Origin: Mycobacterium paragordonae
GTDB lineage: Bacteria > Actinomycetota > Actinomycetes > Mycobacteriales > Mycobacteriaceae
Assembly: GCF_003614435.1 (NCBI RefSeq)
Contig: NZ_CP025546.1
Location: forward strand, 6,324,001-6,388,000
Reading direction: 5' to 3'
Length of the DNA stretch: 64,000 nucleotides
This document shows, one piece after another, positions 18,643-26,544 of this stretch. Every line of letters begins with the position of its first letter. Position 1 is the first letter of the stretch. Position numbers and translations under genes: made by a program. Under the pieces are notes generated by a model. The model was given only the letters and a program-made list of their open reading frames with translations. It was not told the DNA's origin and did no database searches.

Positions 18643-18951
18643 ATGGTGAATCACTTACAACGCCGGGAACTCATCCGGCGCCAAATCCAGGGCCCGACGG
18701 CGGCGACGTCGCCGAAACGGCGGCTTGCAACAGCTACCGGGCGCACCGGCGCAGCGGTGGCGCGGGCGGCCAAGCGGCTGCTGCCCGGCGTGGCGCTCGT
18801 CGAGGAGGTCCGCCACGTCCGCCACGACCTGGCCAAGCTCGGGCACGCCCGGGTCGCGACCACGGGCGATCGCGTGCGTCCCCGCCACTATCCGCCGCGG
18901 TCGTGTTCCTATCTCGACGACGAATTGATGAACCGGGAGATGTCGGACTGA
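18643..18951 (+). CDS. Small basic protein of unknown function in the mmpL cassette
   Basis: 102 residues from ATG 18643, with GAGGGGGTAAGG just upstream. Arg/Lys-rich N-terminus (LQRRELIRRQIQG) and a helical middle (AAVARAAKRLLPGVALVEEVRHVRHDLAKLG). No membrane helix, so it is not an MmpS partner, and no known domain is seen. It lies between the divergent tetR and mmpL with the same operator type on each side, so it is likely to be expressed together with the exporter. Confidence 0.65.
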   Translation: MVNHLQRRELIRRQIQGPTAATSPKRRLATATGRTGAAVARAAKRLLPGVALVEEVRHVRHDLAKLGHARVATTGDRVRPRHYPPRSCSYLDDELMNREMSD

Positions 18952-19052
18952 GCGCAGTCGCGACTGCCGCTGGCGGGGGGCAGTGGCGTGACCGCGCGGG
19001 CAGGCGGCGATCGGCAATCGGGGGTGTTGCGATTCGCCAGATGCCGCACGAA

Positions 19053-19087
19053 GATACCGAGAGTACTGTTGCGATACCGACAGTTTT
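19053..19087. promoter_or_regulatory. Paired operator motif in front of mmpL
   Basis: GATACCGAGAGTACT at 19053-19067 and GATACCGACAGTTTT at 19073-19087, 20 bp apart, ending 23 bp before the first possible mmpL start. The arrangement matches 18570-18604, indicating control by the same factor. Confidence 0.7.
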
Positions 19088-19110
19088 CTTAATGCCGCCG
19101 GGGGGCCGGG

Positions 19111-22100
19111 ATGGTAATCAAGGGCTGGGGCGATGCGGGCATGGCGACGTTGAGCCGCCCCGAGGAGCAGCGTGACGCCGCGGCGGCGGCGCGGGGCCGC
19201 GACACCTACAGTGAGCGCCTGGCGCGGCTGTCGGGCTTCGCGATCCGGCATACAACGTTGGTGATCGGAGCCTGGATCGTCGCCGCGGTGGTGCTGGCGA
19301 TCCTTTTCCCGCAACTGGAAACGGTCGTCAAGCACCAGTCGGTGCATCTGATACCGCCCGGTGCGCCGTCGCTGCAGACCGTGGACCGGATGGGCTCGGC
19401 GTTCGGTGAACAAGGCTCCAAGACCACGATCTTCGTCGCGATGGAGGATCCCAGCGGGCTGACCCCGCCGGTCCGGCAGCGCTATGACGCGCTGATCCAG
19501 CGGTTACGGGCCGACACCAGCCACGTCCAGCAGGTCCAAGACCTCTTGGCCGACCCGGTCACCGCAGCGCAAGCCCTCAGCGCGGACGGCAAAGCATGGT
19601 ATGTGCCGGTGGGGGTGGCCGGAACCCTCGGTGATCCCAGTGCCGCGGAATCGGTGCGGGCGGTACGCGGGATCGTCGCCGAGGTTTTCGGGCACTCGCC
19701 GACCACCGTGCGTGTCACCGGCCCGCCGGCCACCTTCAGCGATCAAATCGACTCCGCTGAACAAGATCTGATCCTCATCTCGGTGGCCACCGCCGGGCTG
19801 ATCGCGATGATCTTGCTGCTGATCTATCGGTCGGTGTTCACCGCGATGCTGCCGCTGCTGGTCATCGGTGTCAGCCTCGCGGTCGGGCGCGGTGTGCTCT
19901 CCGGACTCGGTGAAGCCGGCATGCCGGTTTCTCAATTCACCATTGCGTTCATGACGGTGATCCTGCTGGGCGCCGGTACCGACTACTCGGTGTTCCTAAT
20001 CAGCCGCTACCACGAACAGCGCCGCCAACACGTGCCCGCCCAGGCCGCGGTCATCCACGCCACCGCCACCATCGGCCGTGTCATCGCGGCCTCCGCCGCC
20101 ACCGTCGCGCTGGCATTTCTGTCCATGACCTTCGCCGAACTGAGTGTCTTCGCCGCACTCGGCCCGGCCTGCGCCATCGCCGTGGTCATCGGGTTCGCGG
20201 CCACGGTCACCCTGTTTCCCCCCGTACTCACGCTGGCCGCCCGCCGCGGGATCGGTGAACCCAACACCGACCGGACCCGCCGCTACTGGAACCAGATCGC
20301 GGTGGCCGTCGTACGACGCCCCATGCCGCTGCTGGCAGCCAGCCTGATCTTCGTCCTAGCGCTCTGCGCGGTGGCGACCACCATGCGCATCAGCTACGAC
20401 GACCGCCACGGCCAAACCACCACCTCAGCCAGCAACGAAGGGTATCGACTGCTGGATCGCCACTTCCGCAAAGACACCGTGATCACCGAGTTCCTGGTCG
20501 TGCAATCACCCACCGACATGCGCACCAGCCGAGGACTGGCCGACCTCGACGAAATGGCCTCCCGCATCGCACAACTACCCGGTGTCACCAAAGTCTCCGG
20601 AGTTACCCGCCCCGGCGGTAACCGCCTCGAACAAGCCCAACTGTCCTGGCAGAACGGCCAAATCGGCGACCGGCTCGCCGGCGCGGTCAACGACGGCCAA
20701 TCCCGCCGCAGCGATCTGGGCCGACTCGCCAACGGCGCCGACCAGCTCGCCGACGGGCTCACCCAACTCGACACCAGCCTGGGCACCGCGCTGACCCCGC
20801 TGATCGGGCTCTTAGGCAAAGCCCAAACCGCGGGCATCCAAACCCAGCGTTTGCGGTCGCTGCTGCAAGAGCTTTCCACTACCGCCCCGACCGTCGAGCA
20901 CGCGATCGCCTCTGGACCCGCACTACACCACCAAGCCGAACAAGCCCAAACCGCCATCGCCACTCTCGAACCCCTCATCGCCGCGATCAGCAGCTGGCCC
21001 GCCTGCGCCGCCGCCACCGAATGCACCCAACTGCACGACCAAGCCCAACTACTCATCACGTTGCGCGACAACGGATTCTTCGACCACCTCACCACCCTCG
21101 CCGACCTCTATCAGCCGGACACCAACGCCGGCGGCGGCACCCTCGCCGAAGTGACCCGGCTCATCACCACCCTGGACAACGCCTTAGGCGCCGCAGGCTC
21201 CGGCGACCTCGCCGCCAACATCGGACAGCTCCAAACCGGCGTCCACCAACTCGCATCCGGTGCCCACGCCCTGGCCACCGGCGTCCACACCCTCGTCGAC
21301 AGCAACCTCGAAACGCTCTCCGGCATGGGAAAAATCGCCGCCCAACTCCAACAATCAGCACGCTCAGCAACCGGAACAGACACCGCCAGCGGCTTCTACC
21401 TCCCGAACGACGTCTTCGACAACCAACAATTCGCCGACGTCGCCAAACACTTCCTGTCCGGCGACGGCAAAACCGCCCGCTACGCCATCGAATCCAGCTA
21501 CGACCCCTACAGCAGCGACGCGATGACCCTGGCCCGCCGACTCACCGAAGTCGCCGACGCAGCACGCCCCAACACCTCACTGGCCAATACCACCATCGCC
21601 ATCGCCGGATTCCCCGCCGTCAACGCAGACATCCAACGCCTGCTCTCCGCCGACTTCCGTCTGATGGCCATCGCCACCCTGCTCGTCGTCGGCCTCATCC
21701 TGATCGTCCTACTCCGCGCCCTGGTCGCACCGCTCTACCTACTAGGCACCGTCATCCTCAACTACGGGGCATCACTAGGAATCGGCACCCTGGTATTCCA
21801 ATACGGCCTCGGCAATGAAATTGCCTGGCCCGTACCACTTCTGGCGTTCATCATCCTGGTCGCCGTCGGCGCCGACTACAACATGCTGCTCATCTCACGA
21901 CTCCGCGAAGAATCCACCCGCAACATCCGCGTCGGCGTGCTCCGCACCATCGCCAACACCGGCTCCGTCATCACCTCCGCCGGACTCATCTTCGCCGCCA
22001 GCATGTTCGGCCTCATGATCGGCTCGATAGCAATCATGATCCAAGCCGGACTCATCATCGGCTGCGGCCTACTCCTGGACACCTTCGTCGTGCGCACCCT

Positions 22101-22194
22101 CACCGTGCCCGCCATCGCCACCCTGCTCCGCGAAATCAGCTGGTGGCCACAACGAAACCCACTGCGCCACAAACCCGCTCCCGCCCAAACCTAG
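19111..22194 (+). CDS. MmpL/RND-family exporter
   Basis: 1027 residues from ATG 19111; ATG 19141 (MATLSRPEEQ) is an alternative start. Architecture is MmpL-like: TM1 near residue 45 (TTLVIGAWIVAAVVLAILF), a periplasmic porter region, TM2-6 with the signature GAGTDYSVFLISRYHE, TM7 near 410, a second large periplasmic region with long helical stretches, then TM8-12 with VGADYNMLLISRLREE. The two Asp-Tyr pairs are the proton-relay residues of the family. The substrate is unknown; relatives export lipids, siderophores or drugs. No MmpS gene is adjacent. From about 20300 onward codon use shifts to C-rich, G-poor codons. Confidence 0.93.
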   Translation: MVIKGWGDAGMATLSRPEEQRDAAAAARGRDTYSERLARLSGFAIRHTTLVIGAWIVAAVVLAILFPQLETVVKHQSVHLIPPGAPSLQTVDRMGSAFGEQGSKTTIFVAMEDPSGLTPPVRQRYDALIQRLRADTSHVQQVQDLLADPVTAAQALSADGKAWYVPVGVAGTLGDPSAAESVRAVRGIVAEVFGHSPTTVRVTGPPATFSDQIDSAEQDLILISVATAGLIAMILLLIYRSVFTAMLPLLVIGVSLAVGRGVLSGLGEAGMPVSQFTIAFMTVILLGAGTDYSVFLISRYHEQRRQHVPAQAAVIHATATIGRVIAASAATVALAFLSMTFAELSVFAALGPACAIAVVIGFAATVTLFPPVLTLAARRGIGEPNTDRTRRYWNQIAVAVVRRPMPLLAASLIFVLALCAVATTMRISYDDRHGQTTTSASNEGYRLLDRHFRKDTVITEFLVVQSPTDMRTSRGLADLDEMASRIAQLPGVTKVSGVTRPGGNRLEQAQLSWQNGQIGDRLAGAVNDGQSRRSDLGRLANGADQLADGLTQLDTSLGTALTPLIGLLGKAQTAGIQTQRLRSLLQELSTTAPTVEHAIASGPALHHQAEQAQTAIATLEPLIAAISSWPACAAATECTQLHDQAQLLITLRDNGFFDHLTTLADLYQPDTNAGGGTLAEVTRLITTLDNALGAAGSGDLAANIGQLQTGVHQLASGAHALATGVHTLVDSNLETLSGMGKIAAQLQQSARSATGTDTASGFYLPNDVFDNQQFADVAKHFLSGDGKTARYAIESSYDPYSSDAMTLARRLTEVADAARPNTSLANTTIAIAGFPAVNADIQRLLSADFRLMAIATLLVVGLILIVLLRALVAPLYLLGTVILNYGASLGIGTLVFQYGLGNEIAWPVPLLAFIILVAVGADYNMLLISRLREESTRNIRVGVLRTIANTGSVITSAGLIFAASMFGLMIGSIAIMIQAGLIIGCGLLLDTFVVRTLTVPAIATLLREISWWPQRNPLRHKPAPAQT

Positions 22195-22215
22195 GCACAC
22201 CCACCGGGACCGACC

Positions 22216-22812
22216 ATGACCACCGCCAACCCCACACCCCCCACCCTCAGAGACCGACGCCGCACCGAACTACTCACCCACATCCACGCCACCGCACACC
22301 AACTCTTCGCCCAACACGGCTACTCCGCAGTCACCACCGACGACATCGCCGCCACCGCCGGCATCTCCATCAGCACCTACTACCGCCACGCCCCCAACAA
22401 AGAACACCTACTCACCGCACCGATCCAACAAGCCATCGCCCACATCACCACCACCTACAACACCCGCCCACACACCGAAACAGCGGCCACCTCCCTCATC
22501 CACCTCCTCGCCGATCACCTCGGCGAAACAGCCAACCGACACTCCCAACAGTGGAAACAAGCCCTGCAGACCGCACCACACCTACTCAACAGCTCAACAC
22601 TGCTCAGCGACAACCAAACCCGCCAACTCACCACCATGGTCGCAACCCGCATGAACACCGACCCCACCACCGACATCCGCCCCACACTGCTCATCCACAC
22701 AGCCCTGAGCACTGCACAAATCGTGCTCCAACACTGGCTCAACACCACCACCCCGCCACTGCACACCCAACTACAACACGCCCTTCACATCACCCTCGCC
22801 GGATTCCAATAA
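22216..22812 (+). CDS. TetR family regulator with atypical codon use
   Basis: 198 residues from ATG 22216, 21 bp after mmpL. HTH: HIHATAHQLFAQHGYSAVTTDDIAATAGISISTYYRHAPNKEHLL. The rest is unusually rich in Thr and His. The coding strand is very G-poor and C/A-rich, with frequent CTA and CTC leucine codons where mycobacterial genes use CTG. This suggests a different donor genome. Probably co-transcribed with mmpL, perhaps as its second regulator. Confidence 0.88.
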   Translation: MTTANPTPPTLRDRRRTELLTHIHATAHQLFAQHGYSAVTTDDIAATAGISISTYYRHAPNKEHLLTAPIQQAIAHITTTYNTRPHTETAATSLIHLLADHLGETANRHSQQWKQALQTAPHLLNSSTLLSDNQTRQLTTMVATRMNTDPTTDIRPTLLIHTALSTAQIVLQHWLNTTTPPLHTQLQHALHITLAGFQ

Positions 22813-23024
22813 AAGCACCGCGCCTTCCCGCCGAAGCTTGAGCGGCCCCATCCCCACACCCCACCCACCGACCCCAGGACGCACTACTCACATCGCCCCA
22901 TCCACCAGCAACGCCAACGAATCTCAACAACACCGCCACCATCAGATACGACCCACAGATAACACTGTCCCCCACGAAGGAAACCACCCTCAACGACATC
23001 ATGGGACACAACCAGAAACACCCC
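22813..23024. other. Right subterminal region of the transposon
   Basis: A non-coding C-rich stretch. It holds an internal copy of the terminal motif, ACAGATAA, at about 22955-22962, in the same orientation as the right end. Such subterminal repeats could be recombinase-binding sites. No gene seen. Confidence 0.5.
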
Positions 23025-24029
23025 TTAACCGCCTACAGATAAGACCGCGGCCGCGAGCTGGCTGTGTAACGCGCCGCGGTCGAGTCCACCCAGGGCGCCG
23101 AGCGCCTCGAGCCGGGCGGGAACCTCGCCCGGGCTGTTGGCGTGCACCGTGCCGGCTCCCCCTTCGTGCCCGGTGTTGAGTGCGGCCAACAGATCGACCA
23201 CCTCGGCTCCGCGGACTTCTCCGACGACGATCCGGTCGGGACGCATCCGCAACGCCTGACGGACCAGTTGGCGCACCGTGACCTCGCCGGCACCCTCGAC
23301 GTTGGCGCACCGCGCGACGAGCTTGATCAGGTGGGGATGTTGGGGAGCCAGCTCGGCGGCGTCCTCGACGCAGACGATTCGCTCGGTCGGCGAAACGGCG
23401 CCCAGGATGGCCGCCAGCAACGTCGTCTTGCCGGCGCCAGTCCCGCCGCACACCAGCAATGACAGCCGCGCGGCGATGACGTCGGACAGCAGTTCCGCGG
23501 CCCGGGGAGCGACGGTGCCCGCGGCCGTCAGCGCCGCCAGGTCCTGGGTGGCCGGCCGCAGCACCCGCAATGACACGCACGTTCCCCCGGCCGCCACCGG
23601 CGGCAGGACGGCATGCAACCGCACCGCGAAATCACCGGCTCCGATCCCGGTCAGCTGTCCGTCCACCCACGGCTGGGCATCGTCGAGCCGCCGGCCGGCG
23701 GCCAACGCCAGCCGTTGCGCCAGTCGTCGCACCGCAGCCTCATCGGCAAATCGAATATGGCTGCGCTGCAAACCCTTTCGATTATCTATCCATATTTTGT
23801 CCGGTGCCGTCACCAGCACGTCGGTGGTGTCCTCCGCGCGCAGCAACGGTTCGAGGATGCCGGCGCCGGTCAGTTCGGTCTGCAATAACCGAAGATTGGC
23901 CAACACCTCGGTGTCGCCGAGTATCCCGCCGGATTCGGCGCGGATCGCCGCGGCGACCACGCTGGGCCTCAGCGGCCCCGGTTCGGCAGCCAGCCGCTCC
24001 CTCACGCGTTCGATCAGCGATCCGTTCAT
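23025..24029 (-). CDS. tadA: TadA-like secretion ATPase, truncated by the transposon
   Basis: ATG 24029 overlaps the ssd stop as ATGA. 334 residues: 328 native codons plus six supplied by the transposon end, stopping at TAA 23025. N-terminal helical domain to about residue 120, then the type II/IV secretion ATPase core with Walker A GGTGAGKTT (195-203), Asp box RIVCVEDAAEL (217-227), Walker B RIVVGEVRG (266-274) and His box TGHEGGAGTVHA (286-297). The last 60 residues are missing; they lie at 9530-9348. The intact protein would have 388 residues. Whether the truncated hexameric ATPase still works in pilus or pseudopilus assembly is doubtful. Confidence 0.9.
   Translation of the reverse strand: MNGSLIERVRERLAAEPGPLRPSVVAAAIRAESGGILGDTEVLANLRLLQTELTGAGILEPLLRAEDTTDVLVTAPDKIWIDNRKGLQRSHIRFADEAAVRRLAQRLALAAGRRLDDAQPWVDGQLTGIGAGDFAVRLHAVLPPVAAGGTCVSLRVLRPATQDLAALTAAGTVAPRAAELLSDVIAARLSLLVCGGTGAGKTTLLAAILGAVSPTERIVCVEDAAELAPQHPHLIKLVARCANVEGAGEVTVRQLVRQALRMRPDRIVVGEVRGAEVVDLLAALNTGHEGGAGTVHANSPGEVPARLEALGALGGLDRGALHSQLAAAVLSVGG
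23034..23045 (-). repeat. Right terminal inverted repeat of the transposon
   Basis: Reads GTCTTATCTGTA on the minus strand, against GCCTTATCTGTA at the left end. The next base inward to tadA (23046) resumes the tadA frame. Confidence 0.75.
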
Positions 24030-25087
24030 GCCGCGCTCCCGATGGAAGCCCTTCGTCTGCTCGGCAACACCGTGAGGACCGAGCGAGCTGCCGCGGCCAG
24101 CGCGGATCTGCGCCCCAATCGCAGGCCGCGGCGCTCGAGCTGATCGGACAACCCGGGCTCGGCACGCATCGACGCCAGCAGGGGCGCGCCCGCGATGTCG
24201 GCTATCTCGGCCGCCCGCAGTCCCCCCGGCGCAGGTCCGCGGACGACCAGTCCGAGGTTGGGATTGATCGCGCGCAGCACCGGTACCAGTGCCGTTGTCG
24301 CCGCGCAGGCCCGAACATCGCACCGGCTGACCAGGACCACCAGGTCGACACTGTCCAAGGCGGCCTGCGCTGCCTCGGTCAGCCGCCGCGGGAGATCGCA
24401 GACCACAGTGACGCCGCCCCGGCGGCCCGCCTCCACGATCGCGGCCACCGGAGCGGGTTCCAGCTCGTAGCAGTGCCGAGTACCCGACAGCACGCTTACT
24501 CCGTGTTGCCGCGGCAGTGCCTCGCGGATCGCCGGCCAACTCAGCCGTCCACCCGCAATCGCCAGGTCAGGCCACCGCAATCCGGGAGTGGACTCCCCTC
24601 CCACCATCAGATCTATGCCACCACCCCACGGGTCGAGGTCGAGCAGCAGCGCATCGCCCGCGGTCTGAGCGAGGGCGGCGGCCAGCAGCGAGGCACCGGC
24701 ACCACCGCACCCTCCGATGACGGCCACGCCCTCGCCGTGACGGCTGCCGTCGCGCGCCGACTCCGCGGCTTCGGCGAGTTCGCCCACCAGCTCGTGCTCC
24801 TGTTGCGGCAACTTCAGCACCCGCTCGGCACCTACAGCCACCGCGGCCGCCCACGCCGCGGCGTCGGCATCGCAATTGGACAACACGCTCACATGGGCGC
24901 GCCGCGGCAGCGCGGCCTGGCCGCACCGCTGCGCCGCCTTCTGATCGAGTACCACTGCCGCAGCCGCTGACCACGACTTTCTGCTCACCGAACCTCGCCC
25001 ACCGGCATGCACAACCCGCACCCCGACGGCCGCTGCGATGCGGTCGATTTCTTCGCGCAGGTGTTGCTGCTCGAGGATCGCCAGCAC
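24026..25087 (-). CDS. ssd: Ssd, MinD-like septum-site/Tad-associated ATPase
   Basis: GTG 25087 gives 353 residues, close to the family length (350 in M. tuberculosis Rv3660c as I recall); the frame is open to 25252. An N-terminal response-regulator-like domain (VGVRVVHAGG, VLDQKAAQRCGQ) precedes a ParA/MinD-type ATPase with a deviant P-loop (VIGGCGGAGASLLAAAL), a DLDPWGGGIDLM motif and VTVVCDLPRRL. Rv3660c has been linked to septum inhibition and dormancy-like metabolism; in Tad loci this position is held by TadZ/CpaE localisation ATPases. First gene of the tad-like operon. Confidence 0.87.
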   Translation of the reverse strand: MLAILEQQHLREEIDRIAAAVGVRVVHAGGRGSVSRKSWSAAAAVVLDQKAAQRCGQAALPRRAHVSVLSNCDADAAAWAAAVAVGAERVLKLPQQEHELVGELAEAAESARDGSRHGEGVAVIGGCGGAGASLLAAALAQTAGDALLLDLDPWGGGIDLMVGGESTPGLRWPDLAIAGGRLSWPAIREALPRQHGVSVLSGTRHCYELEPAPVAAIVEAGRRGGVTVVCDLPRRLTEAAQAALDSVDLVVLVSRCDVRACAATTALVPVLRAINPNLGLVVRGPAPGGLRAAEIADIAGAPLLASMRAEPGLSDQLERRGLRLGRRSALAAAARSVLTVLPSRRRASIGSAA

Positions 25088-25315
25088 CCCCGACGCGATG
25101 GGCTCGGAGCGGCTGCCGGCGGGAAAAACTTGTTTCACGACTCCACGGTGCGGCGCGGCAAGTATTGGACACCAGTGCCAAAGCGGGATCTGTGGAGAAA
25201 GACCGGTCTGTGCACCAATTCGTTCGCTGGGCGCCGATGCGTTCTGGAACAACGTTCACTCCCGCAACGCATGCGTCGCGGGATTTCGCGCCGGGCGAGG
25301 AGGATTTTTACCCCA

Positions 25316-25413
25316 GAAAAGGGACGACCCCCGCCAGGGGGGGAGGAGGCGGAGGTCGTCGTGTATCAGCCCCGGGGGGTCGGGCTGATACACCCTCGGC
25401 TCAAGGCCGAGTA
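25316..25413 (-). ncRNA. 6C small RNA (B11 homologue)
   Basis: Two strong hairpins read on the minus strand. GTGTATCAGCCC pairs with its complement across 25361-25393 and has six Cs in its loop. A 13-bp stem at 25323-25360 with one mismatch has seven Cs in its loop. C-rich loops of at least six Cs define the actinobacterial 6C RNA, known as B11 in M. tuberculosis and located between ssd and the HAD gene as here. A -10 box TATAGT on the minus strand at 25425-25420 sets the start near 25413. A T-run (CCCTTTTC) after the second hairpin marks termination. A short 5' stem CTCGGC/GCCGAG also forms. It regulates mRNAs through the C-rich loops. Confidence 0.85.
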
Positions 25414-25580
25414 ATGCTTACTATACACATGCCAGCCGGGATTCACGCAAGTACTCCGCGCAAGGAAATGAGGGCTTGAGCCGTGTAAATGCGGTGGGCA
25501 GAAAGACAACAGGCGTATTCGGCCGTCCACTTTGGGCCCAGCATCGCGGTCGCACGGGTTCGCCGCCCTATGCTGGACTG

Positions 25581-26438
25581 GTGACCGCCCCCGACGAGGC
25601 CGCGCCGCAGCAAATCTCGCCGCAAACATCGGAGCCGGCGCCGCCGAGTGCCCGCACCGCTGCCTTCTTCGACTTGGACAAGACCATCATCGCCAAGTCC
25701 AGCACCCTGGCGTTCAGCAAACCCTTCTTCGCGCAGGGTCTGCTTAACCGGCGCGCGGTGCTGAAGTCGAGCTACGCCCAGTTCATCTTCCTGCTTTCCG
25801 GCGCCGATCATGACCAGATGGATCGGATGCGCACCCACTTGGCCAACATGTGCACGGGCTGGGACGTCGCGCAGGTGAAGTCGATCGTCGCCGAGACACT
25901 GCACGACATCGTCACCCCGCTGGTGTTCGCCGAGGCCGCCGATCTGATCGCCGCACACAAGCTGTGCGGGCGTGACGTCGTCGTGGTGTCCGCGTCGGGC
26001 GAGGAAATCGTCGGGCCCATCGCCCGCGCGCTCGGCGCCACCCACGCGATGGCGACCCGGATGGTGGTGGAGGACGGCAAGTACACCGGCGAGGTCGGGT
26101 TCTACTGCTACGGCGAAGGCAAGGTGCAGGCGATTCGCGAGTTGGCCGCCCGCGAGGGTTACCCGCTCGAACACTGCTACGCGTATTCGGACTCGATCAC
26201 CGATCTCCCGATGCTGGAGTCCGTGGGTCACCCGTCAGTCGTCAATCCCGATCGAGGACTGCGCAGGGAAGCCATCGAGCGGGGCTGGCCGGTGCTGTCG
26301 TTCTCGCGGCCGGTATCGCTTCGGGACCGGATCCCCGCACCCTCCGGGGCCGCGATCGCGACGACCGCTGCGGTCGGTGTCACCGCGGCGGCGGCGGGCG
26401 CGGTGACGTATGCCTTACTGCGCCGCTTCGCTTTCTAG
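25581..26438 (+). CDS. HAD-IB family hydrolase (Rv3661 type)
   Basis: 285 residues from GTG 25581; the frame continues upstream without a good start. HAD motif I FFDLDKTIIAKSS with the nucleophile Asp, motif II VVVSASGEE, and the final motif YSDSITDLPMLE with the metal-binding Asp. The C-terminal 30 residues form a hydrophobic helix (ATTAAVGVTAAAAGAVTYALL), so it may be membrane-tethered. Related to SerB-like phosphatases and acyltransferase-linked HAD proteins; the substrate is unknown. It is divergent from ssd with the 6C RNA between. Confidence 0.87.
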   Translation: MTAPDEAAPQQISPQTSEPAPPSARTAAFFDLDKTIIAKSSTLAFSKPFFAQGLLNRRAVLKSSYAQFIFLLSGADHDQMDRMRTHLANMCTGWDVAQVKSIVAETLHDIVTPLVFAEAADLIAAHKLCGRDVVVVSASGEEIVGPIARALGATHAMATRMVVEDGKYTGEVGFYCYGEGKVQAIRELAAREGYPLEHCYAYSDSITDLPMLESVGHPSVVNPDRGLRREAIERGWPVLSFSRPVSLRDRIPAPSGAAIATTAAVGVTAAAAGAVTYALLRRFAF

Positions 26439-26544
26439 CAGCCAGCTCTCCAGCAAATACTTAGTGCGCGCAATTAATTTGCGTTGCACAACTTTGACAC
26501 GGTTAGCCCTTGCTGTGCCTGGGGTCTAGTAGTACAAAGGAATC

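Larger units (their letters stand above)
9531..23045 (+). mobile_element. Tn554-like transposon inserted in tadA
   Basis: About 13.5 kb bounded by near-identical inverted ends, GCCTTATCTGTA on the left and the complement of GTCTTATCTGTA on the right. It interrupts tadA so that exact removal restores one 388-residue frame. It encodes the tnpA-tnpB-tnpC set characteristic of Tn554-family elements: two tyrosine recombinases followed by a small TnpC. No target duplication is seen, as expected for that family. Cargo: a protein of unknown function, an ImmA/IrrE-type peptidase, three TetR regulators, a small basic protein and an MmpL exporter. An IS256-family element is nested inside. The Tn554-like type is inferred from gene content; the boundaries come from sequence and the tadA frame. 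Confidence 0.85.

Noticed and set aside
9531..23045. Prophage or tRNA-integrated genomic island
   Set aside because: No structural phage genes, and the insertion is in tadA; the only tRNA of the window (51907) is far away and shows no duplicated 3' end.
25088..25252. N-terminal extension of Ssd up to 25252
   Set aside because: It would add residues unlike the family and run far into the intergenic region towards the 6C RNA; GTG 25087 gives the family length.
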